DNA of 64,000 nucleotides from Candidatus Gastranaerophilales bacterium (GTDB lineage: Bacteria > Cyanobacteriota > Vampirovibrionia > Gastranaerophilales > Gastranaerophilaceae), in contig CALUTD010000001.1 of assembly GCA_944323625.1 (NCBI GenBank), positions 186,001 to 250,000 on the forward strand, in the 5' to 3' direction. The notes beneath the pieces are model-generated. The model made no database searches and was not told the origin of the DNA. It saw only the letters and a program-made list of their open reading frames with translations. The position numbers were made by a program, and so were the translations under genes. The first letter of the stretch is position 1, and each line of letters begins with the position of its first letter. Shown piece after piece: positions 1-7,681 of this stretch.

Positions 1-105
1 CATATCATATACAAGAGGAGCCGCATTCGCCATATTATAAGCAAGCACTGACACACATCCCGTAACACATAAAAGTTTTGATATGGTTTTAAAACTTCTT
101 TTCAT
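1..105 (-). CDS. Start of a secreted protein, next gene of the pilus cluster (partial)
   Basis: The first 35 codons of a minus-strand gene enter the window. The start is an ATG at 105 with AGGAG about 13 bases upstream. The N-terminus is MKRSFKTISKLL followed by a hydrophobic stretch ending in MANAA, a plausible Sec signal peptide with cleavage after NAA. It begins 18 bases after the stop of the PilP-like gene, so the two are probably co-transcribed. In pilus and type II secretion clusters the gene after PilP/GspC is often the outer-membrane secretin (PilQ/GspD). That identity is inferred from position only, because the mature part lies outside the window. Confidence 0.55.
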   Translation of the reverse strand, partial: MKRSFKTISKLLCVTGCVSVLAYNMANAAPLVYDM

Positions 106-123
106 AATATATATTCAACTCCT

Positions 124-1185
124 CTAGTTATTATTATCCTTATTCTTATATCTTCCTGCAAACTTATTTTCCAAATTATCCACTGCAGGCTGTGATTCCA
201 GTGCACCTCTTGTAAATAACTCACCAACAGAGGCAACATAGCTGTTATTCATATATGATATCTGTACTTTATTTCTTGTAATTCCGTCTATTTTATATCC
301 CGAAACAACGTCTCCGACTTTTACAAATTGATCTTGTCCGTTTATGTTAACAATTGCAGACGGACTTACATCATCATATAAAATACCTGATATTTGAGTA
401 TTTAACAATGATTTAATATTTTCATCAGGTACAGAACTTGTAGGAGGCTCTATAACTTCAAACGGAATTTCCGCTAACGCCTGCGTTTCTTGTTCCATTT
501 CCAATTTTTGTTTTTCTAAAGCTATTTCAAAAGGTTTGAAAGGATTTAACCTCGAAATATTATTATATGATATAACTATCTGACCTGAATTCTGATTTTC
601 CGTACTATTTTGTTCTTTTTTAGAAAAAGGTTGAGAAGCGTTATCACCAAATAAATCCCCTGAAGAATTATTCGAAGGAGCATCTGAAACAGTAGCAACC
701 GGCGAATTTTCTTCACCTGTCGAAACATTCGTTTCTCCCCCGCTATTAAAGTCTACGCTAACCATATTCTGATTATCTGCACCTGCTTCTTTAAAGAAAT
801 CTTCTGCAACAGTATCAGAACTTGCATTTACATTCATATTTTGATTTGAATCGACATGCTGTTCCTGAGACTGACTCGAATTATTTGCTATATTATTTTG
901 CTCTCTCATTTTTTGGAATTGCATAAATCCAAAAGCAGCTGCCCCAAATATAACCACAAGCAAAACAACAAGCACTAACAAACCGCCACCGCTATTACGC
1001 TTTGTTTTTGCAGCAAAATCATCTTCATCATCTTCATACCCCTCATAATCGTCAGAGTATTCATCTTCAGAATATTCTTCATCTTCCGAATATTCGTCTT
1101 CATTAGAACCATCCGCAGCATCTTGCTCTTCAAGTTCATCATCCGAATATTCAATATCTTTCCATTGTTCGTTTGTATCTACCAT
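124..1185 (-). CDS. PilP/GspC-like inner-membrane pilus or secretion protein
   Basis: This 353-residue protein has a strongly acidic cytoplasmic N-terminus (about residues 10-58, D/E/Y/S-rich) and one membrane segment (about 66-90). A long N/Q/S-rich periplasmic linker follows. Near 264-315 is a compact beta domain with the pattern GILYDD..PSAIVNINGQ...VKVGD, typical of PilP and GspC homology regions. A short RLNPFKPFE motif precedes that domain, as in PilP-like proteins. In known systems PilP/GspC links the inner-membrane platform to the secretin. The acidic N-terminus is unusual for the family and looks lineage-specific. The assignment rests on the C-terminal pattern and on the secreted protein encoded directly downstream. 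Confidence 0.6.
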   Translation of the reverse strand: MVDTNEQWKDIEYSDDELEEQDAADGSNEDEYSEDEEYSEDEYSDDYEGYEDDEDDFAAKTKRNSGGGLLVLVVLLVVIFGAAAFGFMQFQKMREQNNIANNSSQSQEQHVDSNQNMNVNASSDTVAEDFFKEAGADNQNMVSVDFNSGGETNVSTGEENSPVATVSDAPSNNSSGDLFGDNASQPFSKKEQNSTENQNSGQIVISYNNISRLNPFKPFEIALEKQKLEMEQETQALAEIPFEVIEPPTSSVPDENIKSLLNTQISGILYDDVSPSAIVNINGQDQFVKVGDVVSGYKIDGITRNKVQISYMNNSYVASVGELFTRGALESQPAVDNLENKFAGRYKNKDNNN

Positions 1186-1392
1186 ATCTCTCGCTCATTA
1201 TTCCAATAAGTATCTAAAATATATTCTACACGTATTACTAAAATTGGGCAAATATTAATTTAAAAAATCTTTATTACTATTCTCAATAAATATCATACTA
1301 CAAATTTACCTTGATATGTATGTTTTTTGGTCACCCATTAGTATGAAATCTTTAGAAAATTCATAACTTTACAAATTGAAAATAAAAACAAA

Positions 1393-1466
1393 AAGGCGGC
1401 ACCCAGATTCGAACTGGGGGATAAAAGCTTTGCAGGCTTCTGCCTTACCACTTGGCCATGCCGCCT
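1393..1466 (-). tRNA. tRNA-Cys (anticodon GCA)
   Basis: Read on the minus strand the sequence folds as a cloverleaf. The acceptor stem is AGGCGGC with GCCGCCT, the anticodon loop contains CCTGCAAAG (anticodon GCA), and the T-arm contains GTTCGAATC. The discriminator is U, as usual for tRNA-Cys. No CCA is encoded. It lies 24 bases from tRNA-Gly in the same orientation. Confidence 0.93.
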
Positions 1467-1489
1467 AGCACAACCTAAAATAAAAAATA

Positions 1490-1562
1490 AGCGGAAGACG
1501 GGACTCGGACCCGCGACATTCTGCTTGGAAGGCAGATGCTCTACCAACTGAGCTACTTCCGC
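1490..1562 (-). tRNA. tRNA-Gly (anticodon UCC)
   Basis: Minus-strand cloverleaf with acceptor stem GCGGAAG/CTTCCGC, D-arm TAGCTCAGTTGGTAGAGC, anticodon loop CCTTCCAAG (anticodon UCC) and T-arm GGGTCCGAGTCCC. No encoded CCA. It is probably transcribed together with tRNA-Cys. Confidence 0.94.
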
Positions 1563-1682
1563 ATTTTGGACCGCTTTCTTTTATATACTACATGAAAAGT
1601 TTTTATTTCGCAATACATTTTTTCTAATTAAAAATGATAATTTTTTATTCGCCCATGCTCTCATCTAAATACACTACTTTTT

Positions 1683-2225
1683 TTATAATAATGATTTTAC
1701 TGCCAAATAAAATAATAATACCGCGCCGATTATATATACTGTTTGAGCCGGTAGTTTTTTAAATAGTCCAAAAGCCCAAAATCCTACGAAAGAAAGAATA
1801 AATGTAATTAAGCCGATTTCTAAAGAAGGTCTTATGACAGGTACATTTAAAAACCTTAAAGAAACTCCGGCGCCAAAAGCATCAATACTGGTTGCAATTG
1901 CAAGAGTCAATATACAAAACAAAGAGATACATTTTATGTCTTTTTTTTCCTCATTTGAAAATACATCCATTAAAAATTTACATCCTAATCCTGCAAATAT
2001 TGCAAATACTATCCATTTTGAATATTTTTCAAGCAAACTATATATAAAACCTGTAAAATTCCAGCCTAAAACAGGCATCAAAAATTGAAAAAAGCCAAAA
2101 CTTAAAGCAAATATCAGAGAATTTTTAAGTCTTGAATTACTTATAATAAGACCATAACAGATACTTACAATTAAAGCATCCAAAGAAAGTGCAAATCCTA
2201 AAATTATAATTTCATATTCAGTCAT
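1683..2225 (-). CDS. mntP: MntP-family manganese efflux pump
   Basis: This 180-residue, six-helix membrane protein shows the two internally related signatures of the MntP/DUF204 family: SLDALIVSICYG near the N-terminus and ATSIDAFGAGVSL in the second half. The acidic residues in these helices are where the family is thought to pass metal ions. MntP exports Mn2+ in other bacteria; the YtaF subgroup has the same fold and an unclear role, so the substrate is not certain. It follows rpsP on the same strand but is separated by a rho-independent terminator. No yybP-ykoY manganese riboswitch was recognised in the short upstream gap. Confidence 0.75.
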   Translation of the reverse strand: MTEYEIIILGFALSLDALIVSICYGLIISNSRLKNSLIFALSFGFFQFLMPVLGWNFTGFIYSLLEKYSKWIVFAIFAGLGCKFLMDVFSNEEKKDIKCISLFCILTLAIATSIDAFGAGVSLRFLNVPVIRPSLEIGLITFILSFVGFWAFGLFKKLPAQTVYIIGAVLLFYLAVKSLL

Positions 2226-2241
2226 GAAAAAATTTTAACAT

Positions 2242-2268
2242 AAAAAAAAACCGCTTAATTAAAGCGGT
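2242..2268 (-). terminator. Rho-independent terminator after rpsP
   Basis: On the minus strand a hairpin with arms CCGCTT/AAGCGG and a short AT loop is followed by a run of nine T. It lies 41 bases after the rpsP stop and just before the mntP start. Confidence 0.8.
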
Positions 2269-2308
2269 AAATAAGTGTTCTCTTTCCCTGTAAAAAAATT
2301 TTTTAAAC

Positions 2309-2653
2309 TTAAGCTTCTTCACTTGCGGAAGCTGCTGCAGCAGCTTCTTTTTCCGCTTGAAGTTTTGCTTGAGCTTTTTTAGATAATTTTTGAGTTTCTT
2401 TCTTTATATAATTTAAAGTACCTTCTTCTGTACAGTTAGTTATTAAGAACTGAACTGTCTTTGTTGGTTGTGCACCCTTTTTTATCCAATCCAAAGCAGA
2501 TTGTTTATCTAATTTCATTTCTTTTGTTTTAGGGTTATAGAATCCTAACTGTTGAATAGGAGCAGCTTCTCTTTTTGTTGTAGAATTTAAAACTACTATT
2601 CTGAATACGGGATTCTTTTTATAACCTAATCTTTTTAATCTTATTTTAACCAT
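2309..2653 (-). CDS. rpsP: 30S ribosomal protein S16
   Basis: The 114-residue product begins MVKIRLKRLGYKKNPVFRIV, the highly conserved S16 N-terminus. It continues with the family's GFYNP motif and the LDWIKKGAQPT region. S16 binds 16S rRNA and is needed for 30S assembly. The C-terminus carries an Ala/Glu/Lys-rich tail (about residues 88-114) longer than in E. coli S16 (82 residues), as seen in several other phyla. Upstream on the same strand is a GC-rich structured leader. In many bacteria rpsP lies close to ffh, rimM and trmD; here ffh is about 39 kb away. Confidence 0.96.
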   Translation of the reverse strand: MVKIRLKRLGYKKNPVFRIVVLNSTTKREAAPIQQLGFYNPKTKEMKLDKQSALDWIKKGAQPTKTVQFLITNCTEEGTLNYIKKETQKLSKKAQAKLQAEKEAAAAASASEEA

Positions 2654-2685
2654 GTGGTTTTACTCTCCATTTTAAAAATATGCTA

Positions 2686-2730
2686 TACTGCCGTTTCCGG
2701 CGTTTGCAGCCGTCGAACCTGCCGTTTTAT
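2686..2730 (-). promoter_or_regulatory. Structured GC-rich leader of rpsP
   Basis: In an otherwise AT-rich gap the rpsP 5' region holds two direct copies of AAACGGCAG (minus strand; plus-strand positions 2688-2696 and 2719-2727). Between them is a hairpin CGGC-TGCAAAC-GCCG. A TATAAA box lies just upstream. The arrangement suggests an mRNA leader that could bind S16 or another regulator, but it matches no leader family I can name. Confidence 0.35.
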
Positions 2731-2868
2731 AAGAGGATAACTTCAAGTTCTTCTTTATCAAAACACAAGCAAACTAATTAATCAAGTCATTTTTTCTTAT
2801 TTTTGTAACTTTACTTAAAAAAATAAAAACTAATAATATGTTATAATCTTTTTAGAAATGAGAAAAAG

Positions 2869-3348
2869 ATGAATAATAATTTTCCTTTAAAAAATATTAA
2901 GATGGTTATAAGTGATTTTGACGGTATCTTTACGGACGGTAAACTTTGTGTATATTCTGACGGAAAAACTTCAAAACAAATTGATTATAAAGATATCATG
3001 GCTATATCAATACTAATAAAAAAAGGGATAAAATTTGCCATAATTTCAGGTGAATATTCTAAAGCAATTGATATTTTGAAAGAAAAATTTCCCTCAATTG
3101 AAACTTTTCAAAATGAAAGAAAAAAACTCCAAATATTAAAATTTTTATCGAAAAAATATGATATATCTCCTCTTGAGATGGTATATTTAGGAGATGATAT
3201 AAACGATGAAGAATGTTTAAGATTTGTTACATATCCTTTTACAGTACCAAATGCACATCAATCAATTAAGGATATTGAAAATATACACGTAACAACTGCA
3301 CATGGCGGCAGTGGAGCATTTAGGGAAGTTGCGGACATAGTAGAATGA
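2869..3348 (+). CDS. KdsC-like HAD phosphatase (3-deoxy-octulosonate-8-P phosphatase family)
   Basis: This 159-residue HAD-fold protein has motif I as ISDFDGIFTDG (nucleophile Asp16, general acid Asp18), motif II around AIISG, and motif III GDDINDEE. The C-terminal HGGSGAFREVADIV is the loop that inserts into the neighbouring active site in the KdsC tetramer. KdsC dephosphorylates KDO-8-phosphate in lipopolysaccharide core synthesis. Related phosphatases act on other C8/C9 sugar acids, so the exact substrate is not fixed. It overlaps the TPR gene by four bases (ATGA). Confidence 0.75.
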   Translation: MNNNFPLKNIKMVISDFDGIFTDGKLCVYSDGKTSKQIDYKDIMAISILIKKGIKFAIISGEYSKAIDILKEKFPSIETFQNERKKLQILKFLSKKYDISPLEMVYLGDDINDEECLRFVTYPFTVPNAHQSIKDIENIHVTTAHGGSGAFREVADIVE

Positions 3349-5051
3349 AAAAATTTTTTCTTCAGGTATTTAATAAAATAAAAAAATTTGATGATTATAC
3401 AAATCAATATCTAAAAATAACAAACAATATTGAAATGCCTTCTTTTGCCTATACAAACTGGGGAATATACTTTGTACATCTTAAAGATTTTGATACTGCC
3501 ATAGAAAAACTGGAAACAGCTGTTATGATGTCTGATGTTAATCCTAAACCTTGCATAAGTCTCGGTATTATTTATGCGAAACTAAAACAGTTTGATAAAG
3601 CAGAGGCAATACTTAATGAAGCTATTAAAAGAGATTCTCAAAATTCTTATACTTATTCGCTTTTAAGCAGTGTATTTGTTTCAAAAGAAAAATATATTCA
3701 AGCGGAGGATGCACTTAAAAAAGCATTAAAGCTTGCTCCTTCAGACCCTGATGTATTTTTAAATTACGGAATTCTTTATGCCAAGACTCAAAGAAGACAC
3801 AAAGCTGTTGAAATGTTAAAAAAATCAAAATCATTAAACCCTTTAAATCCACATGTATATTTTATTTTGGGAGTTATGCTTTTTGAAACAAATAAAATTT
3901 CAGAAGCGTTTGTAGAGTTTAAACATCTTGAAAAAATGTCTCCCGAATATAAAAATTTGAGCTATTATTTAGCCTTATGTAATAAAAAAGAAAAAAATTA
4001 TCGTCTTGTGGAATACTACGGACAAAAGGCAATTCGCGAGAATGATTTAAATCCGGCTCCTTATATATTGCTGGCTCAAAATTACATAACACTGTCAAAT
4101 CCTAATGAAGCAATAGCTATATTTAATAATGCACTTGCCAAAGGCATTGACGATTTTGAACTTTATCTTGCTTTTGGTATAACACTTTTAAAAGAAATGA
4201 AAATTGAAGAAGCTAAAGAACAACTTAATAAAGCGTTAAATAAAAAACCTGATGATTCAAATACTCTTTACAGACTTGGAAGCTGTTATCTAAAAGAAAA
4301 AAATTTCGCCCTGGCAGAAGAGTTTTTTATAAAATCTATCAATAAAGATGAGAAAAATACAAATGCAATTTCAGAACTGGGAATGCTGTATTACGAACAA
4401 AAAGATTACGGCAATGCAATAAATACATTTTTTAAGGCAATAAACCTATCTGCAGGAAAAACATATTTATATTTTTATATTGCAAACTGTTATTTTAAAG
4501 CAGGGAGATTTAAAAAAAGTTTAGAATATTATTCAAAAACAATAGATTATTATCCGAGCCATTTGGAAGCACTGATAAATTATAGTGTAAATCTACTATA
4601 TATAAATAATGAGAAGGAAGCATTAAGAAAAATCAGAAGCGCTTATCAAATTAACAGAGATTCAGAGAAAGTACTTTTAATATATGCATTAGCCTGTTTG
4701 AAAACCGGACTTTATAAAGATTCAATAGAAAAAACCGACATGCTTTTAGAAAAAAATCCTGAAAATAAAGATGCAAAGTTAATAAGAGCACATGCCTATT
4801 TGAACCTTAACAAACCTTTAGAATCTCTTAGTACTCTTTATTCATTAAAGGAAAGTGAACAAGATTCAGAGTTATGTACATATTTATTATACCTTTCTTA
4901 CAAAAAACTTGTGGATATATCAGAATCCAACTATAATAAGAACATGCTAAATAAATATTTCATTAAATTAAATATGATAAGTAAAGAAAATAATGAAATA
5001 AATAAAATAAGCGCATACATAGATGGAACAATAGGAATAAATAAAGGATAA
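3345..5051 (+). CDS. Tetratricopeptide-repeat protein
   Basis: The 568-residue product is built almost entirely of about 34-residue TPR units (A/G at position 8, A at 20, P at 32; for example 'YAKLKQFDKAEAILNEAIKR' and later copies). At least twelve repeats can be counted by eye. There is no signal peptide or membrane segment, so it is probably a cytosolic scaffold. Its start overlaps the KdsC-like gene by ATGA and it ends five bases before lysC, suggesting a three-gene operon. The partner is unknown. Its sequence does not indicate an enzymatic role. Confidence 0.8.
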   Translation: MKKFFLQVFNKIKKFDDYTNQYLKITNNIEMPSFAYTNWGIYFVHLKDFDTAIEKLETAVMMSDVNPKPCISLGIIYAKLKQFDKAEAILNEAIKRDSQNSYTYSLLSSVFVSKEKYIQAEDALKKALKLAPSDPDVFLNYGILYAKTQRRHKAVEMLKKSKSLNPLNPHVYFILGVMLFETNKISEAFVEFKHLEKMSPEYKNLSYYLALCNKKEKNYRLVEYYGQKAIRENDLNPAPYILLAQNYITLSNPNEAIAIFNNALAKGIDDFELYLAFGITLLKEMKIEEAKEQLNKALNKKPDDSNTLYRLGSCYLKEKNFALAEEFFIKSINKDEKNTNAISELGMLYYEQKDYGNAINTFFKAINLSAGKTYLYFYIANCYFKAGRFKKSLEYYSKTIDYYPSHLEALINYSVNLLYINNEKEALRKIRSAYQINRDSEKVLLIYALACLKTGLYKDSIEKTDMLLEKNPENKDAKLIRAHAYLNLNKPLESLSTLYSLKESEQDSELCTYLLYLSYKKLVDISESNYNKNMLNKYFIKLNMISKENNEINKISAYIDGTIGINKG

Positions 5052-5056
5052 TCGAA

Positions 5057-6304
5057 GTGGGAATAATAGTACAAAAATTCGGCGGTACATCAGTTGCGGA
5101 TCCGGCAAAAATACACAATGTTGCAAAAGCTGTTATAAAAGAAAAACAAAACGGCAATAACGTAGTAGTGGTAGTTTCAGCAATGGGACATACAACCGAT
5201 TATCTTATTAAACTTGCAAAAGAAGTAACAAATAATCCTGATTCAAGAGAAATGGATATGCTCCTTTCTACAGGCGAACAGGTGTCAATTGCTCTTTTGG
5301 CAATGGCAATTCAATCACAAGGACACAAAGCAATAAGTATGAATGGGCAACAAGTAGGAATAATTACAGAAAATATTCATTCAAAAGCCAGGATTGTTGA
5401 TATTAAAACAGAGAAGCTCCAAAAATATTTGAATGAAGGTAATATAATAGTTGTTGCCGGTTTTCAGGGTGTAACACCAACAGGTGAGATAACAACACTC
5501 GGAAGAGGCGGGTCGGATACTTCTGCTGTTGCCATTGCGGCTGCATTAAAAGCAGACAGATGTGATATTTATACTGATGTAGAAGGAGTTTACGCTACTG
5601 ACCCTAGAATAGTTCCAAATATAAAGAAAACAGACATGATTTCTTATGAAGAAATGCTGGAACTTGCAAGAGTCGGTGCAAATGTTCTTCATCCGCGTTC
5701 GGTTGAAACAGCGAAACAGTTTAACGTTCCGTTGAGAGTTCGTAGTTCTTTTAATTTAGATAACCTTGGTACATTAATTATAGGAGTTGATAATATGGAA
5801 ATATACAAACCCGTTGCAGGCGTTGCAGCTGATACATCTCAAGTTCGTATTCTTATTTCGAACCTTCCCGATATTCCGGGAACTGCAGCAGAACTTTTTG
5901 GTGCACTTGCAAAAAATAATATAAGTGTTGATATGATTATTCAATCACTTGCCGTTAACGGAAAAAATTCTATTGCTTTTACTGTAAATGCTGATGATTT
6001 GGATGAAACTTTAATAATATTGAATAATGAAGTTAAATCAGGTGAAATTTTAACTGATAAAGACATTGCCAAGGTTTCTATAGTTGGTGCAGGCATGGTA
6101 GACAGACCAGGTATTGCAGCTGACATGTTCCGCTCTTTAGCAGATAAAAATATCAATATTAAAATGATTTCGACAAGTGAGATTAAAATTAGCTGTCTAG
6201 TTGATAAACAAAATGCAAATGATGCAATTAAAGCACTTTGCAAAGAATTTGATTTAGAATCAAAAGAAATTGCCGCAGTTAAGGGAGATTTACCTAATCT
6301 GTAA
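5057..6304 (+). CDS. lysC: Aspartate kinase
   Basis: The 415-residue protein has the kinase signature KFGGTSV at residues 7-13, the catalytic region TLGRGGSDTSA, and YTDVEGVYATDPR. Two ACT domains follow (about 265-405), as in monofunctional, lysine/threonine-controlled enzymes. It phosphorylates aspartate, the first step to lysine, threonine, methionine and diaminopimelate. The start is a GTG at 5057, giving MGIIVQKFGG directly. Transcription ends at the 40-bp palindromic terminator downstream, which also marks the prophage edge. Confidence 0.95.
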   Translation: MGIIVQKFGGTSVADPAKIHNVAKAVIKEKQNGNNVVVVVSAMGHTTDYLIKLAKEVTNNPDSREMDMLLSTGEQVSIALLAMAIQSQGHKAISMNGQQVGIITENIHSKARIVDIKTEKLQKYLNEGNIIVVAGFQGVTPTGEITTLGRGGSDTSAVAIAAALKADRCDIYTDVEGVYATDPRIVPNIKKTDMISYEEMLELARVGANVLHPRSVETAKQFNVPLRVRSSFNLDNLGTLIIGVDNMEIYKPVAGVAADTSQVRILISNLPDIPGTAAELFGALAKNNISVDMIIQSLAVNGKNSIAFTVNADDLDETLIILNNEVKSGEILTDKDIAKVSIVGAGMVDRPGIAADMFRSLADKNINIKMISTSEIKISCLVDKQNANDAIKALCKEFDLESKEIAAVKGDLPNL

Positions 6305-6312
6305 AAAGCATA

Positions 6313-6352
6313 AAAAAATGGGGAATCGATTTAAATCGATTCCCCATTTTTT
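6313..6352. terminator. Perfect 40-bp palindromic bidirectional terminator
   Basis: Two 20-base arms are exactly complementary, each with six A or T at the outer end and a TGGGGAATCGAT core. Read on plus it ends lysC with a T run. Read on minus it ends the prophage late operon. The last prophage gene's stop codon (6351-6353) lies inside the T run. Confidence 0.9.
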
Positions 6353-6584
6353 ATCTTCTTTCCCTGTTATTTTCCAAAGAGTCAATTCTGTGATGTGCCG
6401 ATTTTGAACTATCCTCAACATGTATCAATCTTTCAAGTACATTATTATATTTTCTCATATCATTCTTAAGTTCGGCTATTTCTTGCTGCATAAAAGACAC
6501 TGTGCATTTATATACCCCTACACATATTCCGGCTGTTATCAATTGTACAGCCAAACAAAATAATAATTCGTAATTCGTTAACAT
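6351..6584 (-). CDS. Small membrane protein with coiled coil, holin or XhlA-like
   Basis: This 77-residue protein has one N-terminal membrane segment (about residues 6-30) followed by a charged helical tail with heptad character, ending HHRIDSLENNRERR. Phage proteins of the XhlA type also pair a short coiled coil with a single membrane helix, but in the opposite order. I chose the ATG at 6584 because AAAGGG precedes it; a GTG at 6590 would add two residues. It is the last gene of the late operon, a common site for lysis genes. A holin or Rz-like role is inferred from position and topology only. Confidence 0.5.
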   Translation of the reverse strand: MLTNYELLFCLAVQLITAGICVGVYKCTVSFMQQEIAELKNDMRKYNNVLERLIHVEDSSKSAHHRIDSLENNRERR

Positions 6585-7066
6585 TTCCACTGCCCTTTAT
6601 TTACAGTCATTTGAAACACCTGAACAGCCCAGCTCATTATGTTTGCTTTAATCGTATTTGTTCCCTGTTCTTTTAATATATGTCTGAATATCAATGAGGT
6701 TAAGCGTCTGTATTCTTTTACGGTTATTGAGTTTTCAAGTACTTCATTTAACATATATACTTTGAATTCGAGCAAATAATCATGCAGCATTGAAGCAATT
6801 AAAAACTCGTTATCCGTTCTTGAGCCTATTGCGCGCCAAAACAAGCGCGGTATATCCGCCCCGTTCCACGTATAACCTTTAAATATTGTAAATTCAAACT
6901 CTCTTTTTGTTGTCAAAATTTTTATATATATTGAGTTATGAAGTTCAAACGGATATTTTTTTTTATTATTTTGGATTTCTTTAGTATCTGACGGATTTAT
7001 AACTCTTACAAAAACTTCAGGAATTTCAGAGAATAAAATGTTAACAATCTGTTCCTTATTTTTCAT
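6578..7066 (-). CDS. DUF1353-family phage protein
   Basis: The 162-residue protein contains the DUF1353 signature: a WNGADIPRLFWRAIG segment followed by DNEFLIASMLHDYLLE, with an Asp and a His-Asp pair conserved across the family. DUF1353 proteins are frequent in phage lysis and tail regions; their function is not established and a metal-dependent fold has been suggested. It overlaps both neighbours by a few bases, consistent with translational coupling. Confidence 0.65.
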   Translation of the reverse strand: MKNKEQIVNILFSEIPEVFVRVINPSDTKEIQNNKKKYPFELHNSIYIKILTTKREFEFTIFKGYTWNGADIPRLFWRAIGSRTDNEFLIASMLHDYLLEFKVYMLNEVLENSITVKEYRRLTSLIFRHILKEQGTNTIKANIMSWAVQVFQMTVNKGQWKC

Positions 7067-7280
7067 TATCTTTCACTTTCCCGTTAACTTGAATAATAAT
7101 ACAGGCAATATTTTTTGTTATTTTCTGCTTCGAGTTTTCGTTTAAAGGCTGCTTTTGAACAGATATTACAGCTATATTATCATCCGTTTTCTGCTGCGCT
7201 TTTTGAATTTCCTCAGATGAAAAGCATACCGCTTGCGTGAGCAATATGGTTATAATTGTCATTAATAATAATTTCTTCAT
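7056..7280 (-). CDS. Small exported protein in the lysis region
   Basis: The 74-residue product starts at an ATG at 7280 with AAAGGAG about nine bases upstream; a longer upstream reading frame lacks a ribosome site. It begins MKKLLLMTIITILLTQAV, a typical signal peptide. The mature part is short, polar and Lys/Gln-rich. A Cys follows QAV but the lipobox is poor, so a lipoprotein (o-spanin) is possible but not shown. Its place between the tiny membrane peptide and DUF1353 fits a lysis accessory role. Confidence 0.45.
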   Translation of the reverse strand: MKKLLLMTIITILLTQAVCFSSEEIQKAQQKTDDNIAVISVQKQPLNENSKQKITKNIACIIIQVNGKVKDNEK

Positions 7281-7297
7281 AAATGTTCTCCTTTGAC

Positions 7298-7326
7298 TTG
7301 ACAAACAGGAGAAAATCGTAAATAAT
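7298..7326 (+). promoter_or_regulatory. Promoter of the candidate antitoxin RNA
   Basis: TTGACA at 7298-7303, a 17-base spacer, then AATAAT at 7321-7326. This is close to the sigma-70 consensus and points against the phage late genes. The -35 element continues as GACAAACAGG, a 10-base string also present at the opposing promoter (7588-7593 region). Confidence 0.6.
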
Positions 7327-7332
7327 ACAAAT

Positions 7333-7414
7333 ACAGGGTGGCAGCTTGCCAAGCTGACCGTATGCCCTCAGAAATCGAAGTGGCTCTTATCTGTTAAGGT
7401 GAGAGCCGCTTTTT
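7333..7414 (+). ncRNA. Candidate type I antitoxin RNA (par RNA II-like)
   Basis: A transcript from the promoter at 7298-7326 would be about 80 nt. It opens with a hairpin around CAGCTT-GCC-AAGCTG, then contains GAAATCGAAGT, and ends in a GGCTCT/AGAGCC hairpin plus five T (7410-7414). GAAATCGAAGT recurs at about 7496-7506, and its core TCGAAGT again near 7522, both in the 5' leader of the 26-residue peptide gene. The RNA could therefore pair with that leader and with the shared 3' end. Stem-loop, direct repeat and shared terminator match the plan of Enterococcus par RNA II. Not tested. Confidence 0.5.
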
Positions 7415-7467
7415 AATATGTACAAAATCAAAAAAAGCATTATAAGGCTTAAGTTGAGATTTTCCAT
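7387..7467 (-). CDS. 26-residue hydrophobic peptide, candidate type I toxin or holin-like peptide
   Basis: A short frame has a near-perfect Shine-Dalgarno (AAGGAGGT, five bases before ATG). It encodes 26 residues: MENLNLS, then about 13 hydrophobic residues (LIMLFLILYIL), then a polar tail KSGSHLNR. Single-helix peptides of this size occur as type I toxins (Fst, Ldr, holin-like toxin families) and as phage lysis peptides. The stop lies inside the terminator hairpin shared with the opposing RNA. It lacks the Fst-superfamily consensus, so any relation would be of architecture only. Confidence 0.55.
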   Translation of the reverse strand: MENLNLSLIMLFLILYILKSGSHLNR

Positions 7468-7564
7468 AAGCGACCTCCTTTCTTCGGAACTATCGACCGA
7501 AATCGAAGTATTAGCTGTTGTGTCGAAGTTTCTTAGAAAAAGGCATATTTTACCCTGCGGGATT

Positions 7565-7593
7565 ATACTAACATAATCCTGCCTGTTTGTCTA
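7565..7593 (-). promoter_or_regulatory. Promoter with palindrome for the peptide mRNA
   Basis: On the minus strand TAGACA (7588-7593), 17 bases, then TAGTAT (7565-7570); a TATAAT three bases further is an alternative -10. A palindrome GGATTAT-GTTAGT-ATAATCC covers the -10, so repression there is possible. Transcription would give a leader of about 90 bases before the peptide ATG. Confidence 0.45.
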
Positions 7594-7681
7594 TTTCAGT
7601 ATTCAATTATTTCGCTTATTACAGCAACATGAACATTTTTAAAATTGCTGTACTTACATTTTGTTAATTTTGAAGTGTATC

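Noticed and set aside
1338-1547. Open frame of 69 codons across the tRNA region
   Set aside because: It reads through two clear tRNA genes on the same strand and has no ribosome site.
2226-2308. Manganese riboswitch before mntP
   Set aside because: The gap is short and contains the rpsP terminator; no yybP-ykoY core is visible.
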